A stretch of 64,000 bases of DNA from an uncultured Methylophilaceae bacterium (GTDB taxonomy: Bacteria; Pseudomonadota; Gammaproteobacteria; Burkholderiales; Methylophilaceae): contig CAJBIA010000129.1 in assembly GCA_903953055.1 (NCBI GenBank), positions 1 to 64,000 on the forward strand. The letters run 5' to 3'. A program made the position numbers and the translations under genes. Position 1 is the first letter of the stretch. Every line of letters begins with the position of its first letter. Below the pieces are notes generated by a model, which saw nothing but the letters and a program-made list of their open reading frames with translations, ran no database searches and was not told the DNA's origin. This document shows positions 19,575 to 30,674 of this stretch, in pieces.

Positions 19575-21522
19575 CTCTTTCATCCTTTGTGGCCTCAAAG
19601 AAAGCTTGCACCTCTCTCAAAAAGCGTGTGCGTTTGAACGGGGGTAAACTCTGCCAAATGCGTCGACCATAAGACTTAGAAATCAAACGTGGGTCGCAAA
19701 CCATCAAAACACCACTATCGGCTTCATCACGAATTAAACGTCCTGCACCTTGTTTAAGAGTAATCACGGCATAAGGCAACTGATATTCCATAAAAGCGTT
19801 TTTGCCTTCTTCGTTCATTTTATCAATACGAGCAGCAAGTACTGGATCATCTGGCGGCGCAAAAGGCAGTTTGTCGATAATCACACAAGATAGGGCCTCT
19901 CCGCGAACGTCAACCCCCTCCCAAAAACTTTGACTACCAACCAACACCGCATTACCACGTTTACGGAAACGCTCCAGCAGTTCACTTCTTGAGCTTTCGC
20001 CCTGCATCATAAGCGGAAACTCAATGCCATTTTGGACAAACGCTTCTTTCAGTAAAGCATGAATTTCGCGCATCGCTTTTAGCGAAGTACAGAGCACAAA
20101 AGTGCGACCCCTACTGGCTTGAATAACTGGCAACGCCATTGCTGCAACAGATGCCGAATAACCTGAGCTATTTGGTTCAGGCATATTTTCTGGTACATAA
20201 AATAAAGCTTGCTTAGCATAGTCAAACGGACTTTCCCAATACCCAGTATTCGCGTTACTCAAGCCCATTTGGGCAATATAGTGGCTAAAATCACTTTTCA
20301 CAGCAAGCGTTGCTGAGGTAAAAATCCATGCACGGGGAGATGCATTAAGTTGTTTTCCAAACCCCTCTGCCACAGACAATGGTGTGGCATGAAGCTGAAC
20401 GCTTTGTGTAAAAACTTCCACCCAACGGACTAAATTAGAGTTTTCTGCAATAAGCCAACGCTTCAATAGCGTCATTAAAGCAATCGCACGTTGCCAACAA
20501 TTCTCTATTGCAGGATCCCGCATAGCTTGTGTTTCAAGCACCATAGTGAGCGCTTGCATTTTGTCTTGCATGTCAGCAAAAGCAAGGACAAAGTTATCAA
20601 GAGCAAGTGCTTTTTTTACCGGCATTCGTGAGCCTTCATAAGAAAATACCAACCTAAAATCACGCACTGATTTTTCCAGTGCATTTGCGGCTTCTTGCAA
20701 TGCAGGACAATCTTTTGCAGTAGTGATGTATGCCGCCTCGGCATCACGAGCTAACTCTAAAAACTGACTAGTCGATACATCTTCTCCAAAAAATAATCCC
20801 GCTACATCAGGCAATTGATGAGCTTCGTCAAAAATGATGGTATTAGCTGAGGGTAATAATTCCGACACTCCCTCATCACGTAACATCACATCCGCAAAAA
20901 ATAGGTGATGATTAACTACAACAACATCAGCAGCTAAAGCACGTTTGCGAGCTTCCATTACAAAGCAATCTTTGTAAAAATTACATTCTTGCCCCAAGCA
21001 ATTATCCCTTGTCGAGGTTACACTTGGCCAAATAGTAGAGTTTTCTGGCACTTCAATCAGTTCTGCTTTATCACCTGTTTTATTATTTTCAACAAAATTA
21101 CGAATAATATGCACGTAATTAGCATCCTCACGTGAAACAAAACGTCCCTCGTTGGCTGAGCGTTCCAAATGGAAGTGGCAAACATAATTAGCTCGACCTT
21201 TAAGCATTTCAACTGTCACAGGGACTTTGAGCGCATCCCGCACAGCAGGCAAATCACGATGAAATAATTGGTCTTGTAGGGTTTTCGTCCCCGTTGAAAC
21301 GATCACCTTTCCGCCAGAAAGTAGAGCTGGGACCAAATAAGCAAAGGTTTTACCCGTCCCTGTACCCGCCTCAGCCACTAATTGTTTATTTTCTTGAATC
21401 GCGGTTTCAATTGCCAACGCCATTTCTAGCTGTTGTTGACGCGCGCGATATCCGGCGACACTCTGGGCAAGCGGCCCTTTTTCGGAAAAAATAAAATTCA
21501 ATTTTGAATCTGACGCTGACAA
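19552..21522 (-). CDS. yoaA: ATP-dependent DNA helicase, DinG/YoaA family
   Basis: Walker A AEAGTGTGKTFAYLVPA, DEAH, QGAGRLIRDEAD; Fe-S cysteines. Confidence 0.92.
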   Translation of the reverse strand: MSASDSKLNFIFSEKGPLAQSVAGYRARQQQLEMALAIETAIQENKQLVAEAGTGTGKTFAYLVPALLSGGKVIVSTGTKTLQDQLFHRDLPAVRDALKVPVTVEMLKGRANYVCHFHLERSANEGRFVSREDANYVHIIRNFVENNKTGDKAELIEVPENSTIWPSVTSTRDNCLGQECNFYKDCFVMEARKRALAADVVVVNHHLFFADVMLRDEGVSELLPSANTIIFDEAHQLPDVAGLFFGEDVSTSQFLELARDAEAAYITTAKDCPALQEAANALEKSVRDFRLVFSYEGSRMPVKKALALDNFVLAFADMQDKMQALTMVLETQAMRDPAIENCWQRAIALMTLLKRWLIAENSNLVRWVEVFTQSVQLHATPLSVAEGFGKQLNASPRAWIFTSATLAVKSDFSHYIAQMGLSNANTGYWESPFDYAKQALFYVPENMPEPNSSGYSASVAAMALPVIQASRGRTFVLCTSLKAMREIHALLKEAFVQNGIEFPLMMQGESSRSELLERFRKRGNAVLVGSQSFWEGVDVRGEALSCVIIDKLPFAPPDDPVLAARIDKMNEEGKNAFMEYQLPYAVITLKQGAGRLIRDEADSGVLMVCDPRLISKSYGRRIWQSLPPFKRTRFLREVQAFFEATKDERASADAKA

Positions 21523-21663
21523 AGCTGGCTTTCGAAAAGTATGCGATAAAAAGCGAGTCGCAATTGTAATGCTTTTATATTCTGATCTGCGCTCACCACG
21601 ACTTATTTTTTGTTTTTTAAAGCGTACAATTCAATTCATCTTGAAATAACTAATAGGCAAAAC

Positions 21664-22734
21664 ATGCAATACCGCAATATCGCGAATACTGACTTAAATA
21701 TTTCTTCTATCTGCTTGGGTACCATGACTTATGGTGACCAAAATACCCAAGCAGAAGCCTTTGACCAGCTTGATTATGCAATATCACAAGGTATTAATTT
21801 TATCGACACTGCTGAAATGTACCCTGTGCCACCGAAAGCAGAGACTTATACACGCACCGAGACAATTATCGGAAATTGGATAAAAAAGCAGCCCCGCGAC
21901 AAGATTATTCTAGGGGGGAAAGTAGCAGGCCCAAGACGCGGTATGGATTGGATACGTGGCGGCCCACCCAAATTAGATAGAGAAAACATTCGCATGGCAA
22001 TTGAGGGCTCGCTTAAACGTATGCAAACTGACTATATCGACATTTACCAATTACATTGGCCTGAGCGGAATGTTCCAATGTTTGGGCAATATCTATTTGA
22101 CCCAGAAAATGAATATGTTTCAGGCAATCTGGGTGAAGGAGAACGCAAGGAATGGGTTACGATTCGGAATCAATTAGAAACGTTGGCAGCGTTAGTTAAG
22201 GAAGGAAAAGTCCGGTACATAGGCCTCTCAAATGAGCAACCTTGGGGCTTGATGGAATTTCTCAGAATTGCGAGAGAATATGATTTGCCTCGCGTTGCAA
22301 CCGTACAAAACTGCTACAACTTACTTAATCGCGGCATGGAGTTTGGAATGTCTGAAGTTCTATTCCGCGAAAGCGTAGGTTTATTAGCTTATTCCCCTTT
22401 GGCATTTGGGCACTTATCTGCAAAATACATTGATGATCCTGCGGCTAAAGGTCGTGTGACAATGTTCCAAGGCTATGCGCAAAGGTATAAAAAACCTAAT
22501 GTGATTCCAGCAAGTAGGGCTTATGCAGAGTTAGCGAGATCTAATGGCTTAACACCAACGCAATTGGCTTTGTCTTTTGTATATCATCGCTGGTTTGTCA
22601 GTAGCACAATTATTGGTGCAACGACCATGAATCAGCTCAAAGAAAACATCGCTGCCTGGAACACACAATTATCTCCTGAAGTAATGCTTGAGATTGAAAA
22701 CCTACATTTGCGAATGATGAATCCAGCACCTTAA
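21664..22734 (+). CDS. tas: NADP(H)-dependent aldo-keto reductase, Tas-like
   Basis: MQYRNIANTDLNISSICLGTMTYGDQNTQAEAFDQLDYA; AKR motifs; ATG at 21664. Confidence 0.92.
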   Translation: MQYRNIANTDLNISSICLGTMTYGDQNTQAEAFDQLDYAISQGINFIDTAEMYPVPPKAETYTRTETIIGNWIKKQPRDKIILGGKVAGPRRGMDWIRGGPPKLDRENIRMAIEGSLKRMQTDYIDIYQLHWPERNVPMFGQYLFDPENEYVSGNLGEGERKEWVTIRNQLETLAALVKEGKVRYIGLSNEQPWGLMEFLRIAREYDLPRVATVQNCYNLLNRGMEFGMSEVLFRESVGLLAYSPLAFGHLSAKYIDDPAAKGRVTMFQGYAQRYKKPNVIPASRAYAELARSNGLTPTQLALSFVYHRWFVSSTIIGATTMNQLKENIAAWNTQLSPEVMLEIENLHLRMMNPAP

Positions 22735-22745
22735 GTTTTTAACAT

Positions 22746-24662
22746 TCATTTATTGCGCGGAGTAAACTGCAACGGCTGAGGCGGTTGCATTTGAAGCACG
22801 GGTTTACGAATTTTACCCATCACGTGCATTTCGCAAGGCCTGCAATCGAATTTAAGTGTAAATTTGTCATTGCCGTTAATCAAAGTCATCGGCTCGGCAG
22901 TTACAGTGCCTTGTACGCCAATTACGCCCTTAGCCTCTTTTGGGCACATGCCATGACTAAATCGTAAACAATGCTTGGTAATCATCAACGGCACTTCATC
23001 GAGCTCTTGATTCGCTTCATAAGCCGCAGCAATCATTTTCACCCCATGTTTTTCATAAAAAACACGCGCTTTTTTGTTGTAAACATTGGCAAGATAACTC
23101 AAAGTATCTTCAGGATAAATAGCCGGCGGGTTAACTGGCAATCTTTTTTCAGGGCGCTTATAGCTTTCTGTACGCACTTGCGCCAATTGTTCTATGGCAT
23201 TGCGCCTGAGGCCATTAATGGTCGACGCCGGCACGAACCAAGGTTGCGACAAATTCAGTGAGATTGTTTTTGCAACAAAATCAGTGCCGCCCAATTTTGC
23301 CAAATTCTCACGCAAACTCTCTTCAGCTTTTTCAACTTGCTGTGCTGACTGTTTTTCGATCCTACAAAATACCGTCACGCCCAATCCGTCACTATCAGTC
23401 ACACTTAATTCAAAGCCTTCTGGCGTTTCATAAAGCTGCATATCGACTGGGATTTTTCGAATCGCCGAATCTTTCTCCAGTAGGCGCATAAAAGCGTGAT
23501 CACGATTACGGTAAATCGTCATACCACGTCGCATATCTTCTGGCATTTCATTTGGTGTCAAACGCTTTCCTTCAGCTGTGTTGATACGCATACCTACAAG
23601 CTCTTTATGGACATCAAAGAAACACAAGCCATCACCATTATGAAGGTCAATTTGGCTATCAACTTCAAAGTGATCTTTCATGACTTTGGTAACCTTTCCA
23701 ACTTCCTCGCCTGAAAATTTCGGCGTATCAAAAGCGCCAATATCGGCTTTTCGACCATTAACAAAATAATCGGTCGCACTGCGATTGAAAGTTTTTTCAG
23801 GTTGAGGTCTAAAACTAAAAGTCGTTAAGCCTGTTGATGTTTTTGCGTATTCAGGCATATCTATCAAAATCTCATCCAAAAGCTGACGATAATGGGCGGT
23901 CGCATTCTTCACATAAGGTAAATCTTTGTAGCGACCTTCAATTTTAAAAGAGCTAATTCCCGCACCAATCAAAGCACGCAAATTGACACTTTGATCATTA
24001 TCTTTCATTGACAAATAATGCTTGTCGTTGCCAATCACGCGCCCTTGAGAATCTTCTAAACGATAAGGCAATCTGCATTCTTGGGAGCATTCGCCACGAT
24101 TCGCACTTCTTCCAGTATGAGCATGACTTATAAAACATTGTCCGCTAAATGCAACGCACAAAGCGCCATGGACAAAGAACTCTAAATTACATGTGGTCAC
24201 ATCAGAGATTTGCTGGATGGTTTTTAAGTCGAGTTCGCGAGCTAATACAATCTGCGAAAAGCCAACTTGGTCCAAAAATCTAGCTTTTTCAATAGTACGG
24301 ATATCAGTTTGCGTACTGGCGTGCAACTGAATAGGAGGCAAATCCATTTCTATCAAACCCATATCTTGGACAATTAGCGCATCTACCCCTGCATCGTAAA
24401 GCTGATACACAATTGCTCTTGCACCTTCTAATTCATTGTCATGGAAAATTGTGTTAAGCGTAACAAAAACTTCTGCATTAAATCGATGCGCATGTTTTAC
24501 AAGCTTTGCAATATCCTCAACCGAATTGGGAGCCTTTGCGCGCGCGCCATAAGCTGGGCCACCAATATAAACCGCATCTGCGCCATGATTGATGGCCTCA
24601 ATGCCGAAATCAGCATTTTTAGCAGGAGAAAGCAGTTCAAGATGGCGGCGCGTGGTTTTCAT
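22746..24662 (-). CDS. rlhA: U32 family peptidase-like protein, RlhA (YdcP)-type 23S rRNA C2501 hydroxylation factor
   Basis: ELLSPAKNADFGIEAINHGADAVYIGGPAYGAR; ANRGECSQECRLPY; ~640 aa with long C-terminal domain. Confidence 0.87.
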   Translation of the reverse strand: MKTTRRHLELLSPAKNADFGIEAINHGADAVYIGGPAYGARAKAPNSVEDIAKLVKHAHRFNAEVFVTLNTIFHDNELEGARAIVYQLYDAGVDALIVQDMGLIEMDLPPIQLHASTQTDIRTIEKARFLDQVGFSQIVLARELDLKTIQQISDVTTCNLEFFVHGALCVAFSGQCFISHAHTGRSANRGECSQECRLPYRLEDSQGRVIGNDKHYLSMKDNDQSVNLRALIGAGISSFKIEGRYKDLPYVKNATAHYRQLLDEILIDMPEYAKTSTGLTTFSFRPQPEKTFNRSATDYFVNGRKADIGAFDTPKFSGEEVGKVTKVMKDHFEVDSQIDLHNGDGLCFFDVHKELVGMRINTAEGKRLTPNEMPEDMRRGMTIYRNRDHAFMRLLEKDSAIRKIPVDMQLYETPEGFELSVTDSDGLGVTVFCRIEKQSAQQVEKAEESLRENLAKLGGTDFVAKTISLNLSQPWFVPASTINGLRRNAIEQLAQVRTESYKRPEKRLPVNPPAIYPEDTLSYLANVYNKKARVFYEKHGVKMIAAAYEANQELDEVPLMITKHCLRFSHGMCPKEAKGVIGVQGTVTAEPMTLINGNDKFTLKFDCRPCEMHVMGKIRKPVLQMQPPQPLQFTPRNK

Positions 24663-24806
24663 GAAATAGGTACTAGAAAAAATCTAAGAACTATAGCAGT
24701 AATCGGCACTAGCTTCACCCCTGTCACCCCTTCTTTACAACACAAACAACCACAAGCGGTAATAGTTTTTATAGGAAAAACCCTCTCTTCACCATATAAT
24801 ATCCTA

Positions 24807-25388
24807 ATGATAAATTTGAAAAAAATCTTATTAGCCACAGCATTTAGCTTCATGCTGAACATGCCTAGTATCGCGTTAGCGTTTGATTTTCCTTTCTTGT
24901 CACAAAGCAATGATGAGGCATCAACAGCACCAAAGACTACTGTAGAAAGTGAACCGAACAATTCATGGACAAGCACCGCCCAAGAAATCATTCTGCATGC
25001 TCTAAGCCAAACTGGCGTGAAGTATAAATACGGCGGCATTAATCCAGACTCAGGATTTGATTGTAGTGGTTTTGTCCGTTATGTATTCCAAGAAGCAGCT
25101 AACCTAACCTTGCCACACGGCGCCAACGCAATGAGTCAAGTTGGGCAAAAGATAAATGAAAAAGAATTGGAACCTGGGGATTTGGTGTTTTTTAACACCA
25201 TGAAATCTGTGTATTCCCATGTGGGAATTTATGTAGGTAATAATCGGTTCATTCATGCACCAAGTGCTGGAAGTAGCATTAGCGTATCAGACATGAATGA
25301 TAATTATTGGTCAAAACGTTTTACTGGTGCTCGCCGTGTTGATGCAAAAGAGCTTGCAAGTACAGATCTCAATCAGTCCGCAAAGTAA
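24807..25388 (+). CDS. C40 family (NlpC/P60) peptidase, secreted
   Basis: Signal peptide plus GGINPDSGFDCSGFVRYVF / SHVGIYVGNNRFIHAPSAG; ATG at 24807. Confidence 0.92.
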   Translation: MINLKKILLATAFSFMLNMPSIALAFDFPFLSQSNDEASTAPKTTVESEPNNSWTSTAQEIILHALSQTGVKYKYGGINPDSGFDCSGFVRYVFQEAANLTLPHGANAMSQVGQKINEKELEPGDLVFFNTMKSVYSHVGIYVGNNRFIHAPSAGSSISVSDMNDNYWSKRFTGARRVDAKELASTDLNQSAK

Positions 25389-25397
25389 CTAATAAGT

Positions 25398-25679
25398 TTA
25401 TCTATCACTATGTCCAAGCACCCTCTCCGGGTCAATGAGGTCACGGATCAATTGTTTAAGCTCTTTAGACTCGGGAAAACGACCTGTTTCTTTTCTAGAA
25501 AAAATGACTGAGCCATTCAATCGGACCTCAAAAATACCGCCAGAACCAGGAACTAGCGCAAGGCTTGTGATGTCTGTGTTAAAAGTAGTTAGTAGTTCTT
25601 GCGCCATCCAAGAAGCACGTAGCAACCAATGACATTGCGTACAATACTCGATTTCAAGCTGGTTCACTTTGTGTTCCAT
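25398..25679 (-). CDS. SelT/SelW/SelH (Rdx) family protein, CxxC type
   Basis: IEYCTQCHWLLRASWMAQELL; GSGGIFEVRLNG. Confidence 0.9.
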   Translation of the reverse strand: MEHKVNQLEIEYCTQCHWLLRASWMAQELLTTFNTDITSLALVPGSGGIFEVRLNGSVIFSRKETGRFPESKELKQLIRDLIDPERVLGHSDR

Positions 25680-25826
25680 GAGACCTTTATGTGCAAAAAA
25701 TGTTTGACGCCATGTTATTTCAATTGGTTAAACTAGCGCAACACGATATTATCTCAACCATCATTTTAATGTTCCCATTACAGGGGATTAGCAGTTTAAA
25801 AAAGTCAATGAAGGAATTTTTATTTA

Positions 25827-27224
25827 ATGCGTACAAAATTTGAAAAAATCAGTTTAGTGGTCATAGGTGCAGTAATAGGAATCACGCTAAGCCTTAACTA
25901 TCCAGCAGTCGCTGAAAAAGAGACCAAACCCCAACTGCCTTTAGAAGAGCTTCGGACCTTTGCCGAAGTGTACGGCAAAATCAAAAGTGATTATGTTGAA
26001 ACGGTAGAAGATAAAAAACTGATTAACGAGGCAATCAATGGCATGTTAACGGGCTTAGATCCTCACTCTTCATTCTTAGATGTAGACGGATTCAAAGACC
26101 TCCAAGCTGGAACACAGGGTGAGTTTGGAGGCCTAGGTATTGAAGTAGGCATGGAAGACGGTTTGGTAAAAGTCATCTCCCCAATCGAAGACTCTCCGGC
26201 ATTCAAATCCGGAGTTAAATCAGGTGACTTGATAATGCAATTGGACGAAAAATTGGTCAAAGGAATGTCGCTCAACGATGCTGTTAAATTAATGCGGGGA
26301 AAACCAGACACCTCTATCAAACTTACAATTTTACGCAAAGGCGAAAACAAACCGATTTACATCACATTAATACGTGCCATCATCAAAACTCAAAGCGTGA
26401 AATACAAGCTACCTGAGCCTGGCTATGCATATCTCCGAGTTACACAATTCCAAGAGCACTCAGCAGAAGATTTAGCGAAAGCAATCAAGGCATTACGTGA
26501 GCAAAACAAAGTTCCGCTTAAAGGCTTAGTTTTAGATTTACGAAACAATCCAGGCGGCTTGATTACTGCAGCAGTAGGGATCAGCGCTGCCTTCATTCCT
26601 AAAGATGCGCTTGTAGTTTATACAGAAGGCCGAACAGAAGATGCAAAAATGCGCCTAACAGCTAATCCAGCAAATTATTCACGTGGTGGAGAAACAGGCG
26701 ATTTTTTAGCCGACTTACCAGCGGATATTAAAACAGTGCCGATGGTGGTATTGATTAACGGTGGCTCTGCCTCGGCTTCAGAAATTGTTTCTGGGGCGTT
26801 GCAAGATCATAAACGTGCTGTGATCATGGGCACACAAAGTTTTGGCAAAGGCTCTGTGCAAACTATCTTGCCAATGAACAACGGCACAGCTATTAAGCTC
26901 ACCACAGCACGTTACTTCACCCCAAATGGCCGTTCTATTCAAGCAAAAGGGATCGTACCTGATATCGTAGTAGAGGATGCAACTATCAACACCGCTGAAC
27001 AAGGCATGAACTTGCGCGAAGCTGATTTAAGCAATCACTTGTCAAACCCTAAAGAAGCTGAAGCACCTGCTAAAGAAACACCAAAACCGCCAACCCTGAA
27101 AAAAGATGAAAAGCAACTTTCAGATAAAACACCTATGGAAGCTGGTACAAAAACTGATTACCAATTTATGCAGGCGGTTAACTTGCTAAAAGGTATCGAC
27201 ATTTTATCGCCCAGTAAGAAATAA
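25827..27224 (+). CDS. ctpA: S41 family carboxyl-terminal processing peptidase
   Basis: PDZ plus protease domain: GGSASASEIVSGALQDHKRAVIMGTQSFGKGSVQT. Confidence 0.95.
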   Translation: MRTKFEKISLVVIGAVIGITLSLNYPAVAEKETKPQLPLEELRTFAEVYGKIKSDYVETVEDKKLINEAINGMLTGLDPHSSFLDVDGFKDLQAGTQGEFGGLGIEVGMEDGLVKVISPIEDSPAFKSGVKSGDLIMQLDEKLVKGMSLNDAVKLMRGKPDTSIKLTILRKGENKPIYITLIRAIIKTQSVKYKLPEPGYAYLRVTQFQEHSAEDLAKAIKALREQNKVPLKGLVLDLRNNPGGLITAAVGISAAFIPKDALVVYTEGRTEDAKMRLTANPANYSRGGETGDFLADLPADIKTVPMVVLINGGSASASEIVSGALQDHKRAVIMGTQSFGKGSVQTILPMNNGTAIKLTTARYFTPNGRSIQAKGIVPDIVVEDATINTAEQGMNLREADLSNHLSNPKEAEAPAKETPKPPTLKKDEKQLSDKTPMEAGTKTDYQFMQAVNLLKGIDILSPSKK

Positions 27225-27235
27225 ATAATACCCTT

Positions 27236-27258
27236 GAGAGCAAGTCATACTTGCTCTC
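27236..27258 (+). terminator. Hairpin after ctpA, possible weak terminator
   Basis: GAGAGCAAG-TCATA-CTTGCTCTC, 9-bp stem, only a weak T-rich tail. Confidence 0.45.
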
Positions 27259-27296
27259 ATTATTCGTTTTATTAAGACCAAAAATGGTGTGAGCAT

Positions 27297-27920
27297 ATGC
27301 TAGATCGTCTAATTATTGAATTTGACAAAGGCTTAAAAACCTTAGCTGCAAACGCGCATAGCGTTCGCCCACATCCAGACCAAAATATTGCTCAAACCAC
27401 TGAATTAAGCCCAAACGATAAACGTCATGCCGCAGCCTTAATGCGCATAAACCACTGTGGTGAGGTTTGTGCGCAAGCGCTTTATAACGGTCAAGCGCTT
27501 ACTGCTAAGAACTCTCAAACCGTACTTGCCTTAGAGCAAGCCTCAAAAGAAGAAACTGAACATTTAGCTTGGTGCGAAAAACGTATTCAAGAACTTGGTG
27601 GTCGCACCAGCCTCCTTAACCCCATTTGGTATGCAGGTTCATTCACATTAGGCGCCATCGCTGGGGCGCTGGGTGATAAATGGAATCTAGGATTTTTAGC
27701 GGAAACGGAACGTCAAGTAGGGGAACATCTCAATCGTCATTTAGATGAATTGCCTGCCGATGACGATAAAAGTCGTGCCATCTTAAAACAAATGAAAACA
27801 GACGAAGCAGAACATGCAGCCACTGCCATTCAATTAGGCGGGGTAAAGTTGCCAATCCCTGTGCGGTCGGCCATGCAAGGCATGTCAAGGGTCATGACAT
27901 CAACCACCTACTATTTATAG
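27297..27920 (+). CDS. coq7: 2-polyprenyl-3-methyl-6-methoxy-1,4-benzoquinone monooxygenase
   Basis: Diiron motifs [40 protein letters not shown]. Confidence 0.95.
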   Translation: MLDRLIIEFDKGLKTLAANAHSVRPHPDQNIAQTTELSPNDKRHAAALMRINHCGEVCAQALYNGQALTAKNSQTVLALEQASKEETEHLAWCEKRIQELGGRTSLLNPIWYAGSFTLGAIAGALGDKWNLGFLAETERQVGEHLNRHLDELPADDDKSRAILKQMKTDEAEHAATAIQLGGVKLPIPVRSAMQGMSRVMTSTTYYL

Positions 27921-27955
27921 ATCAATCGTAAAAAAGAAAGCGTAAGCAAAGACAC

Positions 27956-28279
27956 ATGAAGAAATTTAGCGAAATTTTAGCCACTTTAGAAAACAGCGAA
28001 CATATTCAAAAGATTGAATTGGCTAAAGCTGATGGGTCAAATGCAGGCGTGATTGAAAACAAACCAGGCAGCCAAGGTTCTGTGAAGGTATATCATCATC
28101 TATTTAAAAAATGGAGCTGCATCAATAAAGATGCGGCAAAAGATGGTTTGAAGATTTATGCAGAACACACACAAGACGCCGAAGAAAATCCGGGCAAGCA
28201 TCCAAATATTGACCGACTATTTGAGGTGATTGAAACAGGTGAGGGGCTCACTGTTTCAATCATTGAATCATCTAACTAA
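27956..28279 (+). CDS. DUF2322 family protein
   Basis: 107 aa soluble protein downstream of coq7; resembles DUF2322. Confidence 0.65.
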   Translation: MKKFSEILATLENSEHIQKIELAKADGSNAGVIENKPGSQGSVKVYHHLFKKWSCINKDAAKDGLKIYAEHTQDAEENPGKHPNIDRLFEVIETGEGLTVSIIESSN

Positions 28280-28282
28280 AAG

Positions 28283-28702
28283 CTACTCAGCTTCTTTTAT
28301 TTCAAAGCTGTGGCTCATTTCCGCAGCTTTTCCCAACATAATCGAGGCTGAGCAATATTTCTCAGCCGACAAGTTGACAGCACGCTCAACTTGAATTGCA
28401 TTTAGGTTATTCCCAGTCACAACAAAATGCGCATGAATTTTGGTAAATACTTTTGGGATTTCATCTGCACGTTCAGCAGTAATTTCAGCAACGCAATTAG
28501 TGATGGATTGACGAGACTTTTTGAGGATCGTCACTACATCAATAGAAGAACAACCGCCCATCGCTACCAATAACATTTCCATCGGACGCATACCAAGATT
28601 TCGTCCACCGATCTCTGGGGAACCATCCATAATGACTGCATGACTAGATTCTGTCTCCCCCATGAAACAGACGTCCTCAACCCACTTTATTCGTACTTTC
28701 AT
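28283..28702 (-). CDS. OsmC family protein
   Basis: RPMEMLLVAMGGCSSIDVVTILKKSRQ; SAEKYCSASIML. Confidence 0.92.
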   Translation of the reverse strand: MKVRIKWVEDVCFMGETESSHAVIMDGSPEIGGRNLGMRPMEMLLVAMGGCSSIDVVTILKKSRQSITNCVAEITAERADEIPKVFTKIHAHFVVTGNNLNAIQVERAVNLSAEKYCSASIMLGKAAEMSHSFEIKEAE

Positions 28703-28726
28703 TGTGTTGCCTTTGTCAAAAATAAG

Positions 28727-29185
28727 CTACTTAATACCTAGCAACTCAACATCAAAAATCAAAGTTGCATTTGGTGGAATCACGCCACCAGCTCCGTTCG
28801 CTCCATAGCCCATATGAGGTGGAATAATCAAGGTGCGTTTCCCGCCCACTTTCATCCCTGCAAAACCTTCATCCCAACCTTGGATCACTTGGCCACCACC
28901 TAAAAAAAATACAAACGGCTCACGACGATCTAAAGAACTATCAAATTTAGTCCCTTTACCATCTGGTTTGCTAGGATCATACAGCCAGCCTGTGTAGTTT
29001 ACAGTCACATTAAATCCAGCCTCTGCTTCGCGACCCTCGCCCATTACTGTATCTTTCTTAACGAGTTCTGTTACATTTTGTGTCATTGCAGTTTCCTTAG
29101 TAGATGTCTTTGAATCGGCTTTACAACCAGTCATAGTGAGCATAGCAATGATTAAAGCACTTGCCATCAACATACTTTTTTTCAT
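28727..29185 (-). CDS. FKBP-type peptidyl-prolyl cis-trans isomerase, lipoprotein-like
   Basis: Lipobox [35 protein letters not shown]. Confidence 0.94.
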   Translation of the reverse strand: MKKSMLMASALIIAMLTMTGCKADSKTSTKETAMTQNVTELVKKDTVMGEGREAEAGFNVTVNYTGWLYDPSKPDGKGTKFDSSLDRREPFVFFLGGGQVIQGWDEGFAGMKVGGKRTLIIPPHMGYGANGAGGVIPPNATLIFDVELLGIK

Positions 29186-29255
29186 ACGGCGCTCCCAATT
29201 AAAAAATATTGAATATCATACCCGACATGTTTGCTTCAACCCAATAAAACTAAGT

Positions 29256-30674
29256 TTATTCTTGCAAATATATCCAGTTCAACAAGGCTTCTTGGGCTGG
29301 CTTTGTGGCCTCTGATTTGACTCCATTAGCTATAAATACTACAGACCAATAACGACCTTTTGCATCTAAAAGATAGCCCGCAATGCTTCGTACATTTTCA
29401 AGCGAACCTGTTTTTAAATGCGCGCGACCATACAAAACACCATCTTTACGTTTACTTAATGAACCATCCACCCCATAAATAGGCAATGAAGCTATCAGTT
29501 CAGCCATGACTGGACTGTGGTAGGCATCTCGCAACAACGTACCCAAATGCGAAGCACTAATACGCTCAATCCGTGAAAGACCCGCGCCATTTTCTAGCAC
29601 CATCTCAGAAAAATTAAATCCCTTACTTTCTAGCCACCCTTTAATCACCTGCTCACTTTTACTCGTTGATGCAATTTGAGATTGATCATTTACACGACTC
29701 AAGCTTAAGTAAACCGATCGAGCCATGACATTGTTACTAGTTTTATTCATTTCACGCAGCGTTTCAGCCAAAGTTGGCGAGGCATGTTCAGTTAATAAAA
29801 GTGCGTTCATAGGCACATTAGAAACTATACTTTGAGTTTTATCATGCTGCGTCCAGCGTCCACCAGTTTTCTCCCACGCGCTATAAAAAAGATCGCCAAC
29901 ATATTCACTTCCCTGCCAATTGACATCCAAATACTTGTCTCCGCAACTCACAGGGTATTCGCCACGTATATTTAAGACGCGACCATCACGCTTAATTTGT
30001 AGGCCGTTTTTCCAATCCCCACAATCATCAGCAACAGGCTTAATATCAATACGCTTAATCAACCATTCCCAATTGGGATAAGAAACAACAATTACTTTTC
30101 CATCACTTGGAATCAACTTTAAGCGAACAGCTTGCTGATTTACCATCAATGCTTCGGCTGGAGCGTTATAGACGCGATTCGGCTTGCCATCAAATGCGGA
30201 AGCATCAAAAATTTGCGGCACATATGCACTGTTATCTAAGAAAATTTGACAACAAATTTCATCCATATGAAACTTTTGTTTCAACTCACTCGCTACCTCG
30301 AATAGATCTGCTGTATTAAGGGAGGGATCGCCAAATCCTTTTAACCAAATTCCACCTTGCAACTTGCCTTGTTCAGGAATGTTCAATCCATAAAACTGGG
30401 TTTTCCAGCGATAGGCTGGACCCAACAAATCAAGCGCGGCATAACTCGTTACCAGTTTCATAACCGATGCCGGATTACGGGGAACGTCGGCTTTAAATGC
30501 CAACAGAGGTTGGGCGGCATCTTCTCGCTGCACATAAATACTGACGTTTTCTAAAGGCACTCCCTCTAACTGAAGCGATTGTATGACTGTCATCGGCAAA
30601 CCTTTTACATCATCAGTCTGCGCGAAAGAAACCCCACAAAAAACAGCCAAAAAAATAGTCGTAATTAAGCGCAT
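29256..30674 (-). CDS. dacB: D-alanyl-D-alanine carboxypeptidase/endopeptidase (PBP4)
   Basis: NPASVMKLVTSYAAL (SxxK), KTSNNVMAR (SxN), LKTGSLENVRSIAGY (KTG). Confidence 0.95.
   Translation of the reverse strand: MRLITTIFLAVFCGVSFAQTDDVKGLPMTVIQSLQLEGVPLENVSIYVQREDAAQPLLAFKADVPRNPASVMKLVTSYAALDLLGPAYRWKTQFYGLNIPEQGKLQGGIWLKGFGDPSLNTADLFEVASELKQKFHMDEICCQIFLDNSAYVPQIFDASAFDGKPNRVYNAPAEALMVNQQAVRLKLIPSDGKVIVVSYPNWEWLIKRIDIKPVADDCGDWKNGLQIKRDGRVLNIRGEYPVSCGDKYLDVNWQGSEYVGDLFYSAWEKTGGRWTQHDKTQSIVSNVPMNALLLTEHASPTLAETLREMNKTSNNVMARSVYLSLSRVNDQSQIASTSKSEQVIKGWLESKGFNFSEMVLENGAGLSRIERISASHLGTLLRDAYHSPVMAELIASLPIYGVDGSLSKRKDGVLYGRAHLKTGSLENVRSIAGYLLDAKGRYWSVVFIANGVKSEATKPAQEALLNWIYLQE

Noticed and set aside
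24441-24806. Long N-terminal extension of the NlpC/P60 ORF
   Set aside because: Antisense to rlhA; a signal peptide begins at the ATG at 24807.
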